Shown here one piece after another: positions 42,122 to 49,883 of a DNA stretch of 64,000 bases; within the stretch, counting starts at the first letter, position 1, and the number at the start of each line of letters is the position of its first letter. The notes beneath the pieces were generated by a model. The model saw only the letters and a program-made list of their open reading frames with translations, did no database searches and was not told the DNA's origin. The position numbers were made by a program, and so were the translations under genes. Where the stretch lies: NCBI GenBank assembly GCA_963826475.1, contig CAWGXC010000003.1, positions 1,984,001-2,048,000 on the forward strand, given 5' to 3'. Origin of the DNA: RHKX01 sp963826475 (GTDB taxonomy: Bacteria; Actinomycetota; Thermoleophilia; Solirubrobacterales; 70-9).

Positions 42122-42982
42122 CTAGGCGGTGCCCGAGGCGAGCAGTACCGCGTTCGAGAGGCTCAGTGGCTTCGGGCCGCCCCCCAGGTTCGAGGCGGCC
42201 TGCGTAATCGCGCTCCAGACCTCCTCCTGAGCGTCCCCTGCGTGCTGCTCGATCATCGCTCGGATCGGGGCGGCTATCGCCCTGACGTAGGCGGTGAAGT
42301 GCTCCGGCGAGTCGAACTCGAAGGTGACCTCGGCCTGCTCCACGGTGACCGCCGAGAAGCCACCTCCTTCCAGCAACCCCCCGATAGCTGCTGGAGTTGG
42401 CCGGGAGAGGGGCCCGGGCGTCCCCGGTGGGGGCGCGGGTACGCCAAGGCGCTCCATCGCCGTCCTCATCGGAATCGAGAGGAACGGAACCTGATCGGGC
42501 TCGCCCCATGAGCTGATCGCGATCCGTGCACCTGGTTTGAGGAAGCCCCGGATGCGCGCCGCAGCGACCTCCGCGTTTGGCTCGAAGATGATTCCCCAGC
42601 GCGAGACGGCGGCATCGAAGCTCGCGGGTGGAAAGTCGAGGCTGGAGGCGTCCGACTCCACGAACTCGACGTTGCCCAAGCCTGCCGCCGCGACCCGTTC
42701 ACGTCCGAACGCGAGCATCTCGGTGGAGATGTCGGTGGCCACGACTCGGCCCTCGGGGCCGGCCCTTCGCGCGGCGGTGAGCGCCGGCTCGCCGTAGCCG
42801 GCGGCGACGTCCAGAACCCGGCTCCCCGTCTGTACGCCGGCGAGCTCCACAAGTCGCTCGCTGATGTGCGCGTCGGCGCTGTCGTTGAACTCACTCCACT
42901 CGTTCCACCCCACCGCGGCGGAGTCCCAGTTCCTGTGCTGCGCCTTGCGGAAGTCGGCCGGGTCGATCGCCTTGGATCCCAT
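42122..42982 (-). CDS. Class I SAM-dependent methyltransferase
   Basis: 286 residues. VLDVAAGYGEPALTAAR is motif I, VATDISTEMLAFGRERV motif II, and SSLDFPPASFDAAVSRWGI motif III. The N-terminal helix WNEWSEFND is usual in this subgroup. Substrate unknown. A strong purine-rich Shine-Dalgarno (GAGGAGGAGCGAGG) precedes the ATG, unlike the leaderless genes around it. Confidence 0.82.
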   Translation of the reverse strand: MGSKAIDPADFRKAQHRNWDSAAVGWNEWSEFNDSADAHISERLVELAGVQTGSRVLDVAAGYGEPALTAARRAGPEGRVVATDISTEMLAFGRERVAAAGLGNVEFVESDASSLDFPPASFDAAVSRWGIIFEPNAEVAAARIRGFLKPGARIAISSWGEPDQVPFLSIPMRTAMERLGVPAPPPGTPGPLSRPTPAAIGGLLEGGGFSAVTVEQAEVTFEFDSPEHFTAYVRAIAAPIRAMIEQHAGDAQEEVWSAITQAASNLGGGPKPLSLSNAVLLASGTA

Positions 42983-43002
42983 CCTCGCTCCTCCTCACCC
43001 CC

Positions 43003-43031
43003 ATTGGAGTGCATGGTCAGCGCGCAGTCAA
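43003..43031 (-). promoter_or_regulatory. Promoter of the methyltransferase gene
   Basis: On the minus strand TTGACT (43026-43031), 17-nt spacer, TCCAAT (43003-43008), with a short leader carrying the ribosome site. Confidence 0.5.
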
Positions 43032-43036
43032 ATCTC

Positions 43037-44011
43037 TCAGGCGGTTGCCGGCCCCGAAACCGGCCCGTCGCCGTCGAGCTCCCCGAGCTCGGCGAGAACC
43101 GGCGGGAGGCCTTCGCGAGGTGACGGGTATCGAAACTCGAAGCCGCTCGCGGTGAGCGCCGAGATGTCGGCGTGAGCATCGAAGGTCATCGCCTCGACCG
43201 CGACCCGCCCCCCGACGAGGCCGGCGATGACGGCGGGGACACGCCTCGGCGCCTTCACGCCCATGAGCTCGGCGGTTTCGTCGAGAAGCTCCCCCTGGGT
43301 GATGTCGGAGCCGTCGACGGCCAGGAAGGTGCGGCCGGCGAGCTGCTCCCGCGGCAATCCGGCCAAGTGGACGAGTGCCCGTGCCGCGTCACTCACATGC
43401 GTGAGCGGAAGGCGATTCTTGCCGCTGCCGATGACGGCCGCTCGACCCTTGCGCAGCCCATCGACGTAGAAGTCGGCAAAGCCCTTGCCGGCCCCGTAGA
43501 CCATGACGCCGAAGTGGACGAAGGTGGCGTCGACACCGGAGCCCGTCACGAGTCGGTGAACCGGAAGGCCCAGTCGCGCGAACCCGACGTCGCTGGAGCG
43601 CATCGGCGACCCGTGGCTGATCACCCCGTTGGCGTCAGGCTGGAGGTCATCGGCGCCGCTGACCGCGAAGTAGACGGGTCTCTCGCTCGCCGGGAGCCGC
43701 TCGAGGGCCTCGAGCGTGGCGGCGGCGATCGCGGTGCGCTGGTCCACGACCCGGCGGATGGCCCTGCGGGTCAAACGACCCGGAAGCGCCGGTTGAGCGA
43801 GGTCGGCCAAGACGTCCGCTCCCCGCGCGTCGTCGATCCAATCGGGCTCCTCGGCCCTACCGCGGATGGGCTCAGCCCCGGCGGACTGAAGGGCGGCTGC
43901 GGTGGAGTCCGATCGAGCCAGCGCACGCACTTCAAAGCCAGCGGCAAGCGCCTCCGCCACCACCGACCGCCCTATGAACCCCGTGCCCCCGGTGAGAAAG
44001 AGAGTCGCCAT
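43037..44011 (-). CDS. NAD(P)-dependent epimerase/reductase (extended SDR-like)
   Basis: 324 residues. Rossmann start MATLFLTGGTGFIGRSVVAE with TGxxGxxG; the typical Y-x3-K of SDRs is not obvious (YGAGKGFADFY is the nearest), so it may be an atypical NmrA-like or epimerase member. Annotated by fold only. ATG at 44011 chosen at the Rossmann start. The region before it is shared with the divergent truncated gene. Confidence 0.78.
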   Translation of the reverse strand: MATLFLTGGTGFIGRSVVAEALAAGFEVRALARSDSTAAALQSAGAEPIRGRAEEPDWIDDARGADVLADLAQPALPGRLTRRAIRRVVDQRTAIAAATLEALERLPASERPVYFAVSGADDLQPDANGVISHGSPMRSSDVGFARLGLPVHRLVTGSGVDATFVHFGVMVYGAGKGFADFYVDGLRKGRAAVIGSGKNRLPLTHVSDAARALVHLAGLPREQLAGRTFLAVDGSDITQGELLDETAELMGVKAPRRVPAVIAGLVGGRVAVEAMTFDAHADISALTASGFEFRYPSPREGLPPVLAELGELDGDGPVSGPATA

Positions 44012-44492
44012 GGCTGCATCTTGCCCCTTCCTGAGATTCTGGGTCGCGCGCAATGGGGCGGCCTCGCTCTCGAGACATGGCGAGGATCAAACAGACGAGC
44101 CCAGTGCATCTAGAATCCGCGCGGCAGCAGCGGCGCTCGGCAAGTCCCAGGAATTCAAGGGCGACACGAGCCAAAACCACAAGGTCACCTTCGAGGTCAG
44201 CGGCCACAAGGTTCGCGACTTCTCGGCCGGCATCAACATGTACTGCACCGAGTCGGGAATCGAGGTCAACGCGGTGATTCCACCCGGGTCGATGAAGCTG
44301 AACGGTCAGCGGAAGTTCGCCTATAAGGGTCGGGACACGACCGACGGCACGAACATCGAAATCCATGGCCGGCTCTCGAAGAGCGGCAAGAAGGCCAGCG
44401 GCAAGATCAAGATGACGGACAGCCGTTACAACCCCGTCGACGAGAGCTTCGACTCGTGCGTCGGCTCCGCGACGTGGAAGGCGAAGGCCTGA
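44010..44492 (+). pseudogene. Secreted-type protein lacking its signal peptide (5' truncated?)
   Basis: About the last 112 codons (EFKGDTSQNHKVTFEVSGHK onward, with two Cys in NMYCTES and FDSCVG) look like a small secreted beta-rich protein of the type common in this group. In front, the frame runs through non-protein-like sequence to an ATG at 44010 that overlaps the epimerase start, and only RAAAAALGKSQEF hints at a signal-peptide end. No other frame offers a hydrophobic core. Probably lost its 5' end, or the start lies elsewhere. Confidence 0.45.
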
Positions 44493-44521
44493 CCGCTAAT
44501 TGAGCGGCATTCATCCGGTGC

Positions 44522-44550
44522 CGGAGCCGGGCTCGAGATGCCCGGCTCCG
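44522..44550. terminator. Bidirectional hairpin between convergent genes
   Basis: CGGAGCCGGGC (44522-44532), loop TCGAGAT, GCCCGGCTCCG (44540-44550): a perfect 11-bp stem midway between the two stop codons. Confidence 0.65.
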
Positions 44551-44560
44551 TCCTCATCGG

Positions 44561-44848
44561 TCAGGGCGCCTCGCGCTCGATCACCACCTCACAGCGGTCG
44601 ACCGACAGGCGCTTCCCGGGCGTGTCGGAGCCGTCCATGTCCTCGAAGACGCGATCGGCCTCGCGCATGTCCGCTTCAGTCTCGAAGAAGGCGATGAACA
44701 GCGCCGTCCCCTGGTCGGAATCGAACAGCATCTTCATCGAGGTCGCCTTGACCCCCGGCGGTGGTCCGTCACTGGCGTCGATCTGAGCCCGGACCTTTGC
44801 GATCGTCTCCTGACTGGCGCCGTCGAATCTGACGATCCGTGCGTGCAT
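44561..44848 (-). CDS. Small protein, probable dimeric alpha/beta-barrel
   Basis: 95 residues. HARIVRFDG... KVRAQID and TALFIAFFETEADMREADRV suggest the beta-alpha-beta pattern of antibiotic-monooxygenase-like (ABM/EthD) proteins, but there is no catalytic signature. Strong promoter and GAGGAGAGG ribosome site. Function unknown. Confidence 0.68.
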   Translation of the reverse strand: MHARIVRFDGASQETIAKVRAQIDASDGPPPGVKATSMKMLFDSDQGTALFIAFFETEADMREADRVFEDMDGSDTPGKRLSVDRCEVVIEREAP

Positions 44849-44887
44849 GAGGTTTTCCTCTCCTCGGGATTTCCCTGCGCCGAGCCG

Positions 44888-44916
44888 AGCTTAGATCGAG
44901 CGCCGTGCGCCGTCAA
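44888..44916 (-). promoter_or_regulatory. Strong promoter of the 95-residue protein
   Basis: On the minus strand TTGACG (44911-44916), exactly 17 nt, TAAGCT (44888-44893). The best-matched promoter in the window; leader about 33 nt with a Shine-Dalgarno. Confidence 0.65.
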
Positions 44917-44925
44917 AAAAAGGGC

Positions 44926-44954
44926 TTGCGCCGAGCCCGCGCCCAGGTTAGATT
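44926..44954 (+). promoter_or_regulatory. Promoter of the DUF4242 gene
   Basis: TTGCGC (44926-44931), 17-nt spacer, TAGATT (44949-44954). Starts 10 nt from the divergent promoter, so the two genes may be co-regulated. Confidence 0.5.
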
Positions 44955-44987
44955 CAGCCAGATCCGAGGGCAGGGAGAGGGGTATTG

Positions 44988-45272
44988 ATGAATACGTACG
45001 CGATTCTCCGACGCAGTGGCTGGCGTTCTCCCGAGGACCTACAGGCGGCAGCCGCACGTTCCACCAAGGTCGGTGACGAGGAGATGTCCGACGACATCCG
45101 CTGGATCCGCAGCTACGTGCTCGAGGAGGACCAGGGTTCGGTCGGAACGGTCTGCATCTACCAGGCCACGAGCCCAGAGGCGATTCGCGAGCATGCGGAA
45201 AGGGCCGATCTGCCCGTGGACGAGATCATTCCCGTGGCCGACACGGTTCTCGTTCGCCCCGATCCCGAGTAG
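44988..45272 (+). CDS. DUF4242 domain protein
   Basis: 94 residues. MSDDIRWIRSYVLEEDQGSV and CIYQATSPEAIREHAERADL, then LPVDEIIPVADTVLVRPDP, match DUF4242, a small ferredoxin-like fold (sometimes called nickel-binding). Ribosome site GGGAGAGGGG before the ATG; a TTG three bases upstream is the alternative. It stops one base from the convergent PucR gene. Confidence 0.78.
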   Translation: MNTYAILRRSGWRSPEDLQAAAARSTKVGDEEMSDDIRWIRSYVLEEDQGSVGTVCIYQATSPEAIREHAERADLPVDEIIPVADTVLVRPDPE

Positions 45273-45273
45273 T

Positions 45274-46455
45274 TCATTCAGGCGGGGTCGGGACCGCGTC
45301 CCCGTCGGTCTGCGATCCCTTCAGGGCGAGGTCACGCTGTAGGACCCACCAGACGCGAAAGGCATCCTCGGTCTCCGCGAGCTCGGCACCGGTCAGAGCC
45401 TCGTAGCGGCGGAGGCGATAGCGAACCGTGTTCGGATGAATGAAGAGCCGCTCGGCAGCGGGATCGACCCGCATCCCGGACGCGAGCCACTCGCGCACGC
45501 TGGCGAGCACCTCCTCCCCACCGGACTGAGCGCGAACGGGATCGACGAGCAGCTCGGCGAGCGCGTCGCCGAGCTCGGCATCCTCGATCACGGCGGCGTG
45601 GAGGCCGGCGCTGGTCAGGTCGTGGACCCCGAGCATCCCGAACGTCTCCGCCGCCGCAAGGACCCGGCCCGCCGCTCGATAGGAAGATGGGAGCTCCGCC
45701 ACCGCGACCTCGGGACCGAGCGCGATCAGGGTGAGCGCACCGCGCTGCGGAGGCTGTGAGCAGAAGCCGGTCAGCTCGTTCTCGAGGACCGCCGCGACGC
45801 CGATCGGCTGGGATCTGACGGGGTCGATCTCGAGCGCCGCTTCGAGCGCCTCGAGATCGCCCGGGTCGTCCCCCCGAGCCCGGAACGCCTGGTAGGGCAC
45901 GAGCGGGTCGAGGTGCATGGAGGCGAAGCCCGAGTGCAGCTCATCCGTCGACAGCGTGCCGAGCAGCGCCCCCTGGACGAAGGCCGTCCGCCGCTCGATC
46001 CCCGGATCGGCCGGCCCGGAATCTCCCTTGTGGCCGTCGGCGACGGACACCATCGCCCCGTCAGCCAACCCGAAGGACTCCTGGAAGAGGTCGAAGAGCT
46101 CGGCCGGCTGAGCGTCGATTCCTTCGGCGGCGAGACGAGCGTGGGCGGTCGCCTCCTCGATTCCGATCCGCCACGAGCGCAGCAGATCATCGACCGGGAC
46201 TCCCTGGCGTGAGCGCCGCTCCCCCAGCTCCGAGAGCTGCTCGGAGCTGTCCTCGATCGAGGCTTCTGGATTCTCCATCCGCGCGCGGACCAGAAGCTCG
46301 AGCGCGGCCGCGACGCTCTCGACGTGCTCCTCGCGAGGGACGGCCTCGAAGCTCGGCATCTCGCTGCGAATTCGGCTGACCACACGCTCGGCGATGGCAT
46401 GACGGCTGTCGAGGAGGTCCTGGAGCAAGCCTTCGACTGCCATGACGCCGACCAT
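45274..46455 (-). CDS. PucR family transcriptional regulator
   Basis: 393 residues. The N-terminal region (about 5-150) is helical (RsbR/PucR-type sensory), the centre resembles the GGDEF-like PucR domain, and the C-terminal HTH_30 (about 325-380) reads WLASGMRVDPAAERLFIHPN then TVRYRLRRYEALTGA. Such activators respond to metabolites of purine, amino-acid or polyphenol catabolism. The start at 46455 (AGAGGA three bases upstream) is chosen over 46443 and 46539. A long palindrome lies directly upstream, shared with the protease gene. Confidence 0.85.
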   Translation of the reverse strand: MVGVMAVEGLLQDLLDSRHAIAERVVSRIRSEMPSFEAVPREEHVESVAAALELLVRARMENPEASIEDSSEQLSELGERRSRQGVPVDDLLRSWRIGIEEATAHARLAAEGIDAQPAELFDLFQESFGLADGAMVSVADGHKGDSGPADPGIERRTAFVQGALLGTLSTDELHSGFASMHLDPLVPYQAFRARGDDPGDLEALEAALEIDPVRSQPIGVAAVLENELTGFCSQPPQRGALTLIALGPEVAVAELPSSYRAAGRVLAAAETFGMLGVHDLTSAGLHAAVIEDAELGDALAELLVDPVRAQSGGEEVLASVREWLASGMRVDPAAERLFIHPNTVRYRLRRYEALTGAELAETEDAFRVWWVLQRDLALKGSQTDGDAVPTPPE

Positions 46456-46458
46456 ACG

Positions 46459-46484
46459 TCCTCTTGTCGGAACCGACAAGAGGA
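46459..46484. promoter_or_regulatory. 26-bp palindrome between PucR and the protease gene
   Basis: TCCTCTTGTCGG (46459-46470), AA, CCGACAAGAGGA (46473-46484): perfect 12-bp arms. Sits 4 bp before the PucR start and about 97 bp before the protease start. Probable PucR operator, possibly for both genes. Confidence 0.65.
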
Positions 46485-46580
46485 ACGGCCGAATTTCGGC
46501 GAGTTCGATGTGGTGTGCGCCGGGGTCGGAGGCGAGCATTCACGTTTGGCCCTATCCCCTCTCCGGAAGGCACCATCACC

Positions 46581-47402
46581 ATGACCAAACGCACCCTGCT
46601 TTCAATCCTGATCGTCGCCGCCGTCACGGCGCTCCTGCCGACGACCGCCGGCGCCTGGGCACCGGCTGCAACCGCTCCGATCCACCCCGGCGTGATGACG
46701 AACACCGCGGGCTCGGGACAGTGCACCTCGAACTTCATCTTCACGGACGGAACCGACACGTACATCGGGCAGGCGGCGCATTGCTCCAGCACCGGTGCGG
46801 CGACGGACACCAACGGCTGCACTTCCGCGTCGCTGCCGCTGGGAACGAAGGTCGACGTGGACGGAGCGTCGGTCAGAGGAACGCTCGCCTACAACTCCTG
46901 GTTGACGATGCAGTCCAACGGCGAGGCTGACGAGGAGACCTGCGACTACAACGACCTCGCGCTGGTCAAGCTCGACCCCGCCGACGTCAGCAAGGTGAAC
47001 CCATCGGTTCCGGTCTTCGGTGGACCGACCGGCGTCGGCACCGCCGCCGCCGGGGAGCAGGTCTACACCTACGGGAACTCGTCGCTGCGAGGTGGCGTGA
47101 CCCAGCTGAGCCCGAAGAGCGGCGCGGTGGTCGAGCGGACCCCGGGCGGCTGGAGCTACTCGCTCTACACGGTCACCCCGGGCATCCCGGGCGACTCCGG
47201 CTCGGCCTTTCTGAACGAGACGGGGCAGGCGCTCGGCGTCCTGAGCACGGTCGCGATCGCGCCGCTGCCCGCGAGCAATGGCGTCGGTGACGTCGGCAGC
47301 GAGCTCGCCTACGCACGGGCGCACGGCCTTCCCGGCCTCCAGCTCGTGAACGGCACGGAGCCGTTCAAGCCGAAGCTCCTCGGCAACGTGCCGACCGGCT
47401 GA
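46581..47402 (+). CDS. Secreted trypsin-like serine protease
   Basis: 273 residues. Signal peptide MTKRTLLSILIVAAVTALLP ending near TAGA/AWA. Triad His67 (GQAAHCSS), Asp125 (DYNDLALVKL) and Ser206 (PGDSGSAF) in chymotrypsin order; Cys pairs include CTS/HCSS and CTSAS/ETCDY. Acts outside the cell; substrate unknown. The ATG at 46581 is chosen because it opens the signal peptide; a longer frame begins at 46464 inside the operator. Divergent from PucR. Confidence 0.87.
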   Translation: MTKRTLLSILIVAAVTALLPTTAGAWAPAATAPIHPGVMTNTAGSGQCTSNFIFTDGTDTYIGQAAHCSSTGAATDTNGCTSASLPLGTKVDVDGASVRGTLAYNSWLTMQSNGEADEETCDYNDLALVKLDPADVSKVNPSVPVFGGPTGVGTAAAGEQVYTYGNSSLRGGVTQLSPKSGAVVERTPGGWSYSLYTVTPGIPGDSGSAFLNETGQALGVLSTVAIAPLPASNGVGDVGSELAYARAHGLPGLQLVNGTEPFKPKLLGNVPTG

Positions 47403-47527
47403 GGCCCAGCCGCTTGCGACGGGCGGGGCGGGTTGGGGACACGATCCGTCCCGAACTCGCCCTCGCTGTCGAGGCTCCCTGACCGGATAGGCTCGCGTCC
47501 CAGCGGCGAGCCAGAGGAGGAGAGACC

Positions 47528-49057
47528 TTGACCGTAGCCCCAGCACCCGAGATCCCGAGTGTGGATCTCGCCTCGTTCACCCTTGCCCGGACGGAGGAGC
47601 TCGGCGACAAGCCGGCCCTGATCGACGGCCCGAGCGGGCGCACGATCACCTACGCCGAGCTCGGCGAGCAGACCGCGGCGCTCGCGGGTGCGCTTGCGGG
47701 TCGGGGGATCGGCAAGGGCGACGTCGTCGCGATCTACCTGCCCAACCTGCCCGAGTACGCGGTGATCTTCCACGGCGTCGTCAGGGCGAACGCGACGAAC
47801 ACGACCGCGAACCCGCTCTACACGTCTCACGAGCTGGCCCACCAGTTGACGGACTCCGGGGCGAAGATGCTCTTCACGATTCCCGACTACCTCGAGACCG
47901 CGCGCAAGGCCGCCGACGAGGTCGGGCTCGACGACATCGTGATCGTCGGCGAGAGCGAGGGTGAGGAGCCGACGCTGGCGGACCTGGTCGCAGAGGGCGG
48001 CGACCTCCCCGAGATCGACGTCGATCCGGAGAACGACCTCGCGGTCCTGCCCTACTCGAGCGGGACGACCGGCCTCCCCAAGGGCGTGATGCTGAGCCAC
48101 CGCAACCTGATCGCAAACGTGCTGCAGACGGGCGAGACGATCCCGGTGACGGAGGACGACACCTCGATCGGCTGCCTCCCGTTCTTCCACATCTACGGAA
48201 TGACCGTGATCATGAACCTCGGCCTCCGCAACGGCGCGACGATCGTGACGATGCCGCGCTTCGACCTCCAGGGCTTCCTCGACCTGATCGAGGAGCACAC
48301 GGTCACGATCGTCTACGTGGTTCCCCCGATCGCGCTCGGCCTGGCCAAGCACCCCGCCGTCGAGGGCCGCGATCTCTCCAGCCTGCGGATGATCATGTCG
48401 GGAGCGGCCCCGCTCGGCGATGAGCTCGCGAAGGCCGTCGCCAAGCGCACCGGCGTGCCGACCATCCAGGGATACGGGATGACGGAGCTGAGTCCCGTCT
48501 CCCATGTCGCTCCGGTCGGCTCGCAGAAGGGCGGCTCGATCGGCCCGCCGCTCGCGGGCACCGAGTGCCGCATCGTCGACCCGGAGTCGGGCGAGGACGC
48601 CGAGCGAGGCGAGCTCTGGGTCCGCGGACCGCAGGTGATGAAGGGCTACCTCAACAACGAGGAGGAGACCAAGTCGACGATCGACTCCGACGGCTGGCTG
48701 CACACGGGCGACGTGGCCGAGATGGACGATGAGGGCTACTACTCGATCGTCGACCGACTCAAGGAGCTGATCAAGTACAAGGGCTTCCAGGTTCCGCCGG
48801 CAGAGCTCGAGGCGATCCTGATCAACCACCCCGGGGTCGCCGACTGCGCGGTCATCGGCGTGCCCGACGAGGAGGCCGGCGAGATCCCCAAGGGCTTCGT
48901 CGTGGTCTCCGACGACGACGTCACCGACGACGAGCTGATGGCGTTCGTCGCGGAGAAGGTCTCGCCGCAGAAGAAGCTCCGCCAGATCGAGCGCATCGAC
49001 GAGATCCCGAAGTCGGCCGCCGGCAAGATCCTGCGGCGGGAGCTCGCCGGAAGGTAA
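47528..49057 (+). CDS. AMP-forming acyl-CoA ligase (4-coumarate-CoA ligase-like)
   Basis: 509 residues. Adenylate-forming enzyme: P-loop YSSGTTGLPKGVMLSHRNL, IQGYGMTELSPVSHV, the hinge DRLKELIKYKGFQVPPAELE and catalytic Lys in SAAGKILRREL. The 4CL/luciferase subgroup activates aryl or medium- to long-chain acids. TTG start preceded by GAGGAGGAGAG, and a TAGGCT hexamer at about 47487 may be its -10. Its partner begins 3 nt downstream. Confidence 0.9.
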   Translation: MTVAPAPEIPSVDLASFTLARTEELGDKPALIDGPSGRTITYAELGEQTAALAGALAGRGIGKGDVVAIYLPNLPEYAVIFHGVVRANATNTTANPLYTSHELAHQLTDSGAKMLFTIPDYLETARKAADEVGLDDIVIVGESEGEEPTLADLVAEGGDLPEIDVDPENDLAVLPYSSGTTGLPKGVMLSHRNLIANVLQTGETIPVTEDDTSIGCLPFFHIYGMTVIMNLGLRNGATIVTMPRFDLQGFLDLIEEHTVTIVYVVPPIALGLAKHPAVEGRDLSSLRMIMSGAAPLGDELAKAVAKRTGVPTIQGYGMTELSPVSHVAPVGSQKGGSIGPPLAGTECRIVDPESGEDAERGELWVRGPQVMKGYLNNEEETKSTIDSDGWLHTGDVAEMDDEGYYSIVDRLKELIKYKGFQVPPAELEAILINHPGVADCAVIGVPDEEAGEIPKGFVVVSDDDVTDDELMAFVAEKVSPQKKLRQIERIDEIPKSAAGKILRRELAGR

Positions 49058-49060
49058 TCC

Positions 49061-49879
49061 GTGGCCACGTCCCACCGACCGCGCAACGAGGAGGACGGGG
49101 AGCTGCTGCCGGGGCTGAACTCCGTGCCGGCGGTCGCGCGGCTCGCGGCCGGGGCGTGGTACCGCGCCGCAACCTGGAGCATCAACACGACGTTCGAGGT
49201 GGCCGGCAGGGCATTCGGCGTCGCGGAGCGTGCCGCACCCGACGACGCGCTCGAGACGGTGGGAATGAAGAAGGAGGACGACCCCGACGAGGTCCGCGAG
49301 GACCGCGCTCGCTCGCTGCGCGAGCGCGGCGGAGAGCTGCTCGACCGGGCCGCAGACGTGCACTCCGACAACGACCCGGTCCATCCCGGCTTCGCCCGGA
49401 TCGTCGATCAGCTCGCCCCCGATGAAGCCCGGATCCTGAAGCTGCTGATCAACGAGGGTCCGCAGGGGATCGTCTACGTCAACAAGGCCGCGCCCTTCGG
49501 GGTGGGCGCCCGCGAGATCGCCCGCCGCCTTTCGATGATCGGTCACGAGGCCGGCTGTCTGCACAGCGAGCTCGTCCCCGCCTACCTCGACAACCTCGTC
49601 TCCCACGGCCTCGTCGCGATCCGCCGCGACGCGCTCGAGGACGAGTTGCCCTACCAGGTGATCGAGGCCCAGCCGGAGGTGATCGAGGCGCTCCGCTCAG
49701 CCGGAGGGACGATCTTCCGCGGCCAGATCACCCGCCGGAGCGTGCACCTGACCGACTTCGGCCGGGCGTTCTGCCAGGTCTGCTTCCCACCCGAGCACCT
49801 GACCGGCGAGTTCGACGCGATCGAGTTCGATCGGCGCCTCGACGTGGCGGTCGCCCCTCCCGACGGTTCCGTCGACTGA
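49061..49879 (+). CDS. Abi-alpha/DUF4393-like protein
   Basis: 272 residues. The segment after residue 110 (FARIVDQLAPDEARILKLLI, then GLVAIRRD and LTDFGRAFCQVC) matches the Abi-alpha (DUF4393) pattern, in which an N-terminal hydrophobic region and a helical domain are linked to phage defence or DNA-transfer plasmids. The N-terminal part (15-75) is amphipathic with moderate hydrophobicity (VARLAAGAWYRAATWSINTT). GTG start three bases after the ligase stop. Linkage to the ligase is unexplained. Confidence 0.6.
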   Translation: MATSHRPRNEEDGELLPGLNSVPAVARLAAGAWYRAATWSINTTFEVAGRAFGVAERAAPDDALETVGMKKEDDPDEVREDRARSLRERGGELLDRAADVHSDNDPVHPGFARIVDQLAPDEARILKLLINEGPQGIVYVNKAAPFGVGAREIARRLSMIGHEAGCLHSELVPAYLDNLVSHGLVAIRRDALEDELPYQVIEAQPEVIEALRSAGGTIFRGQITRRSVHLTDFGRAFCQVCFPPEHLTGEFDAIEFDRRLDVAVAPPDGSVD

Positions 49880-49883
49880 CGAC

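Noticed and set aside
47309..49606. Minus-strand open frame of 765 codons
   Set aside because: Antisense to the acyl-CoA ligase and Abi-alpha-like genes; composition is that of a shadow frame.
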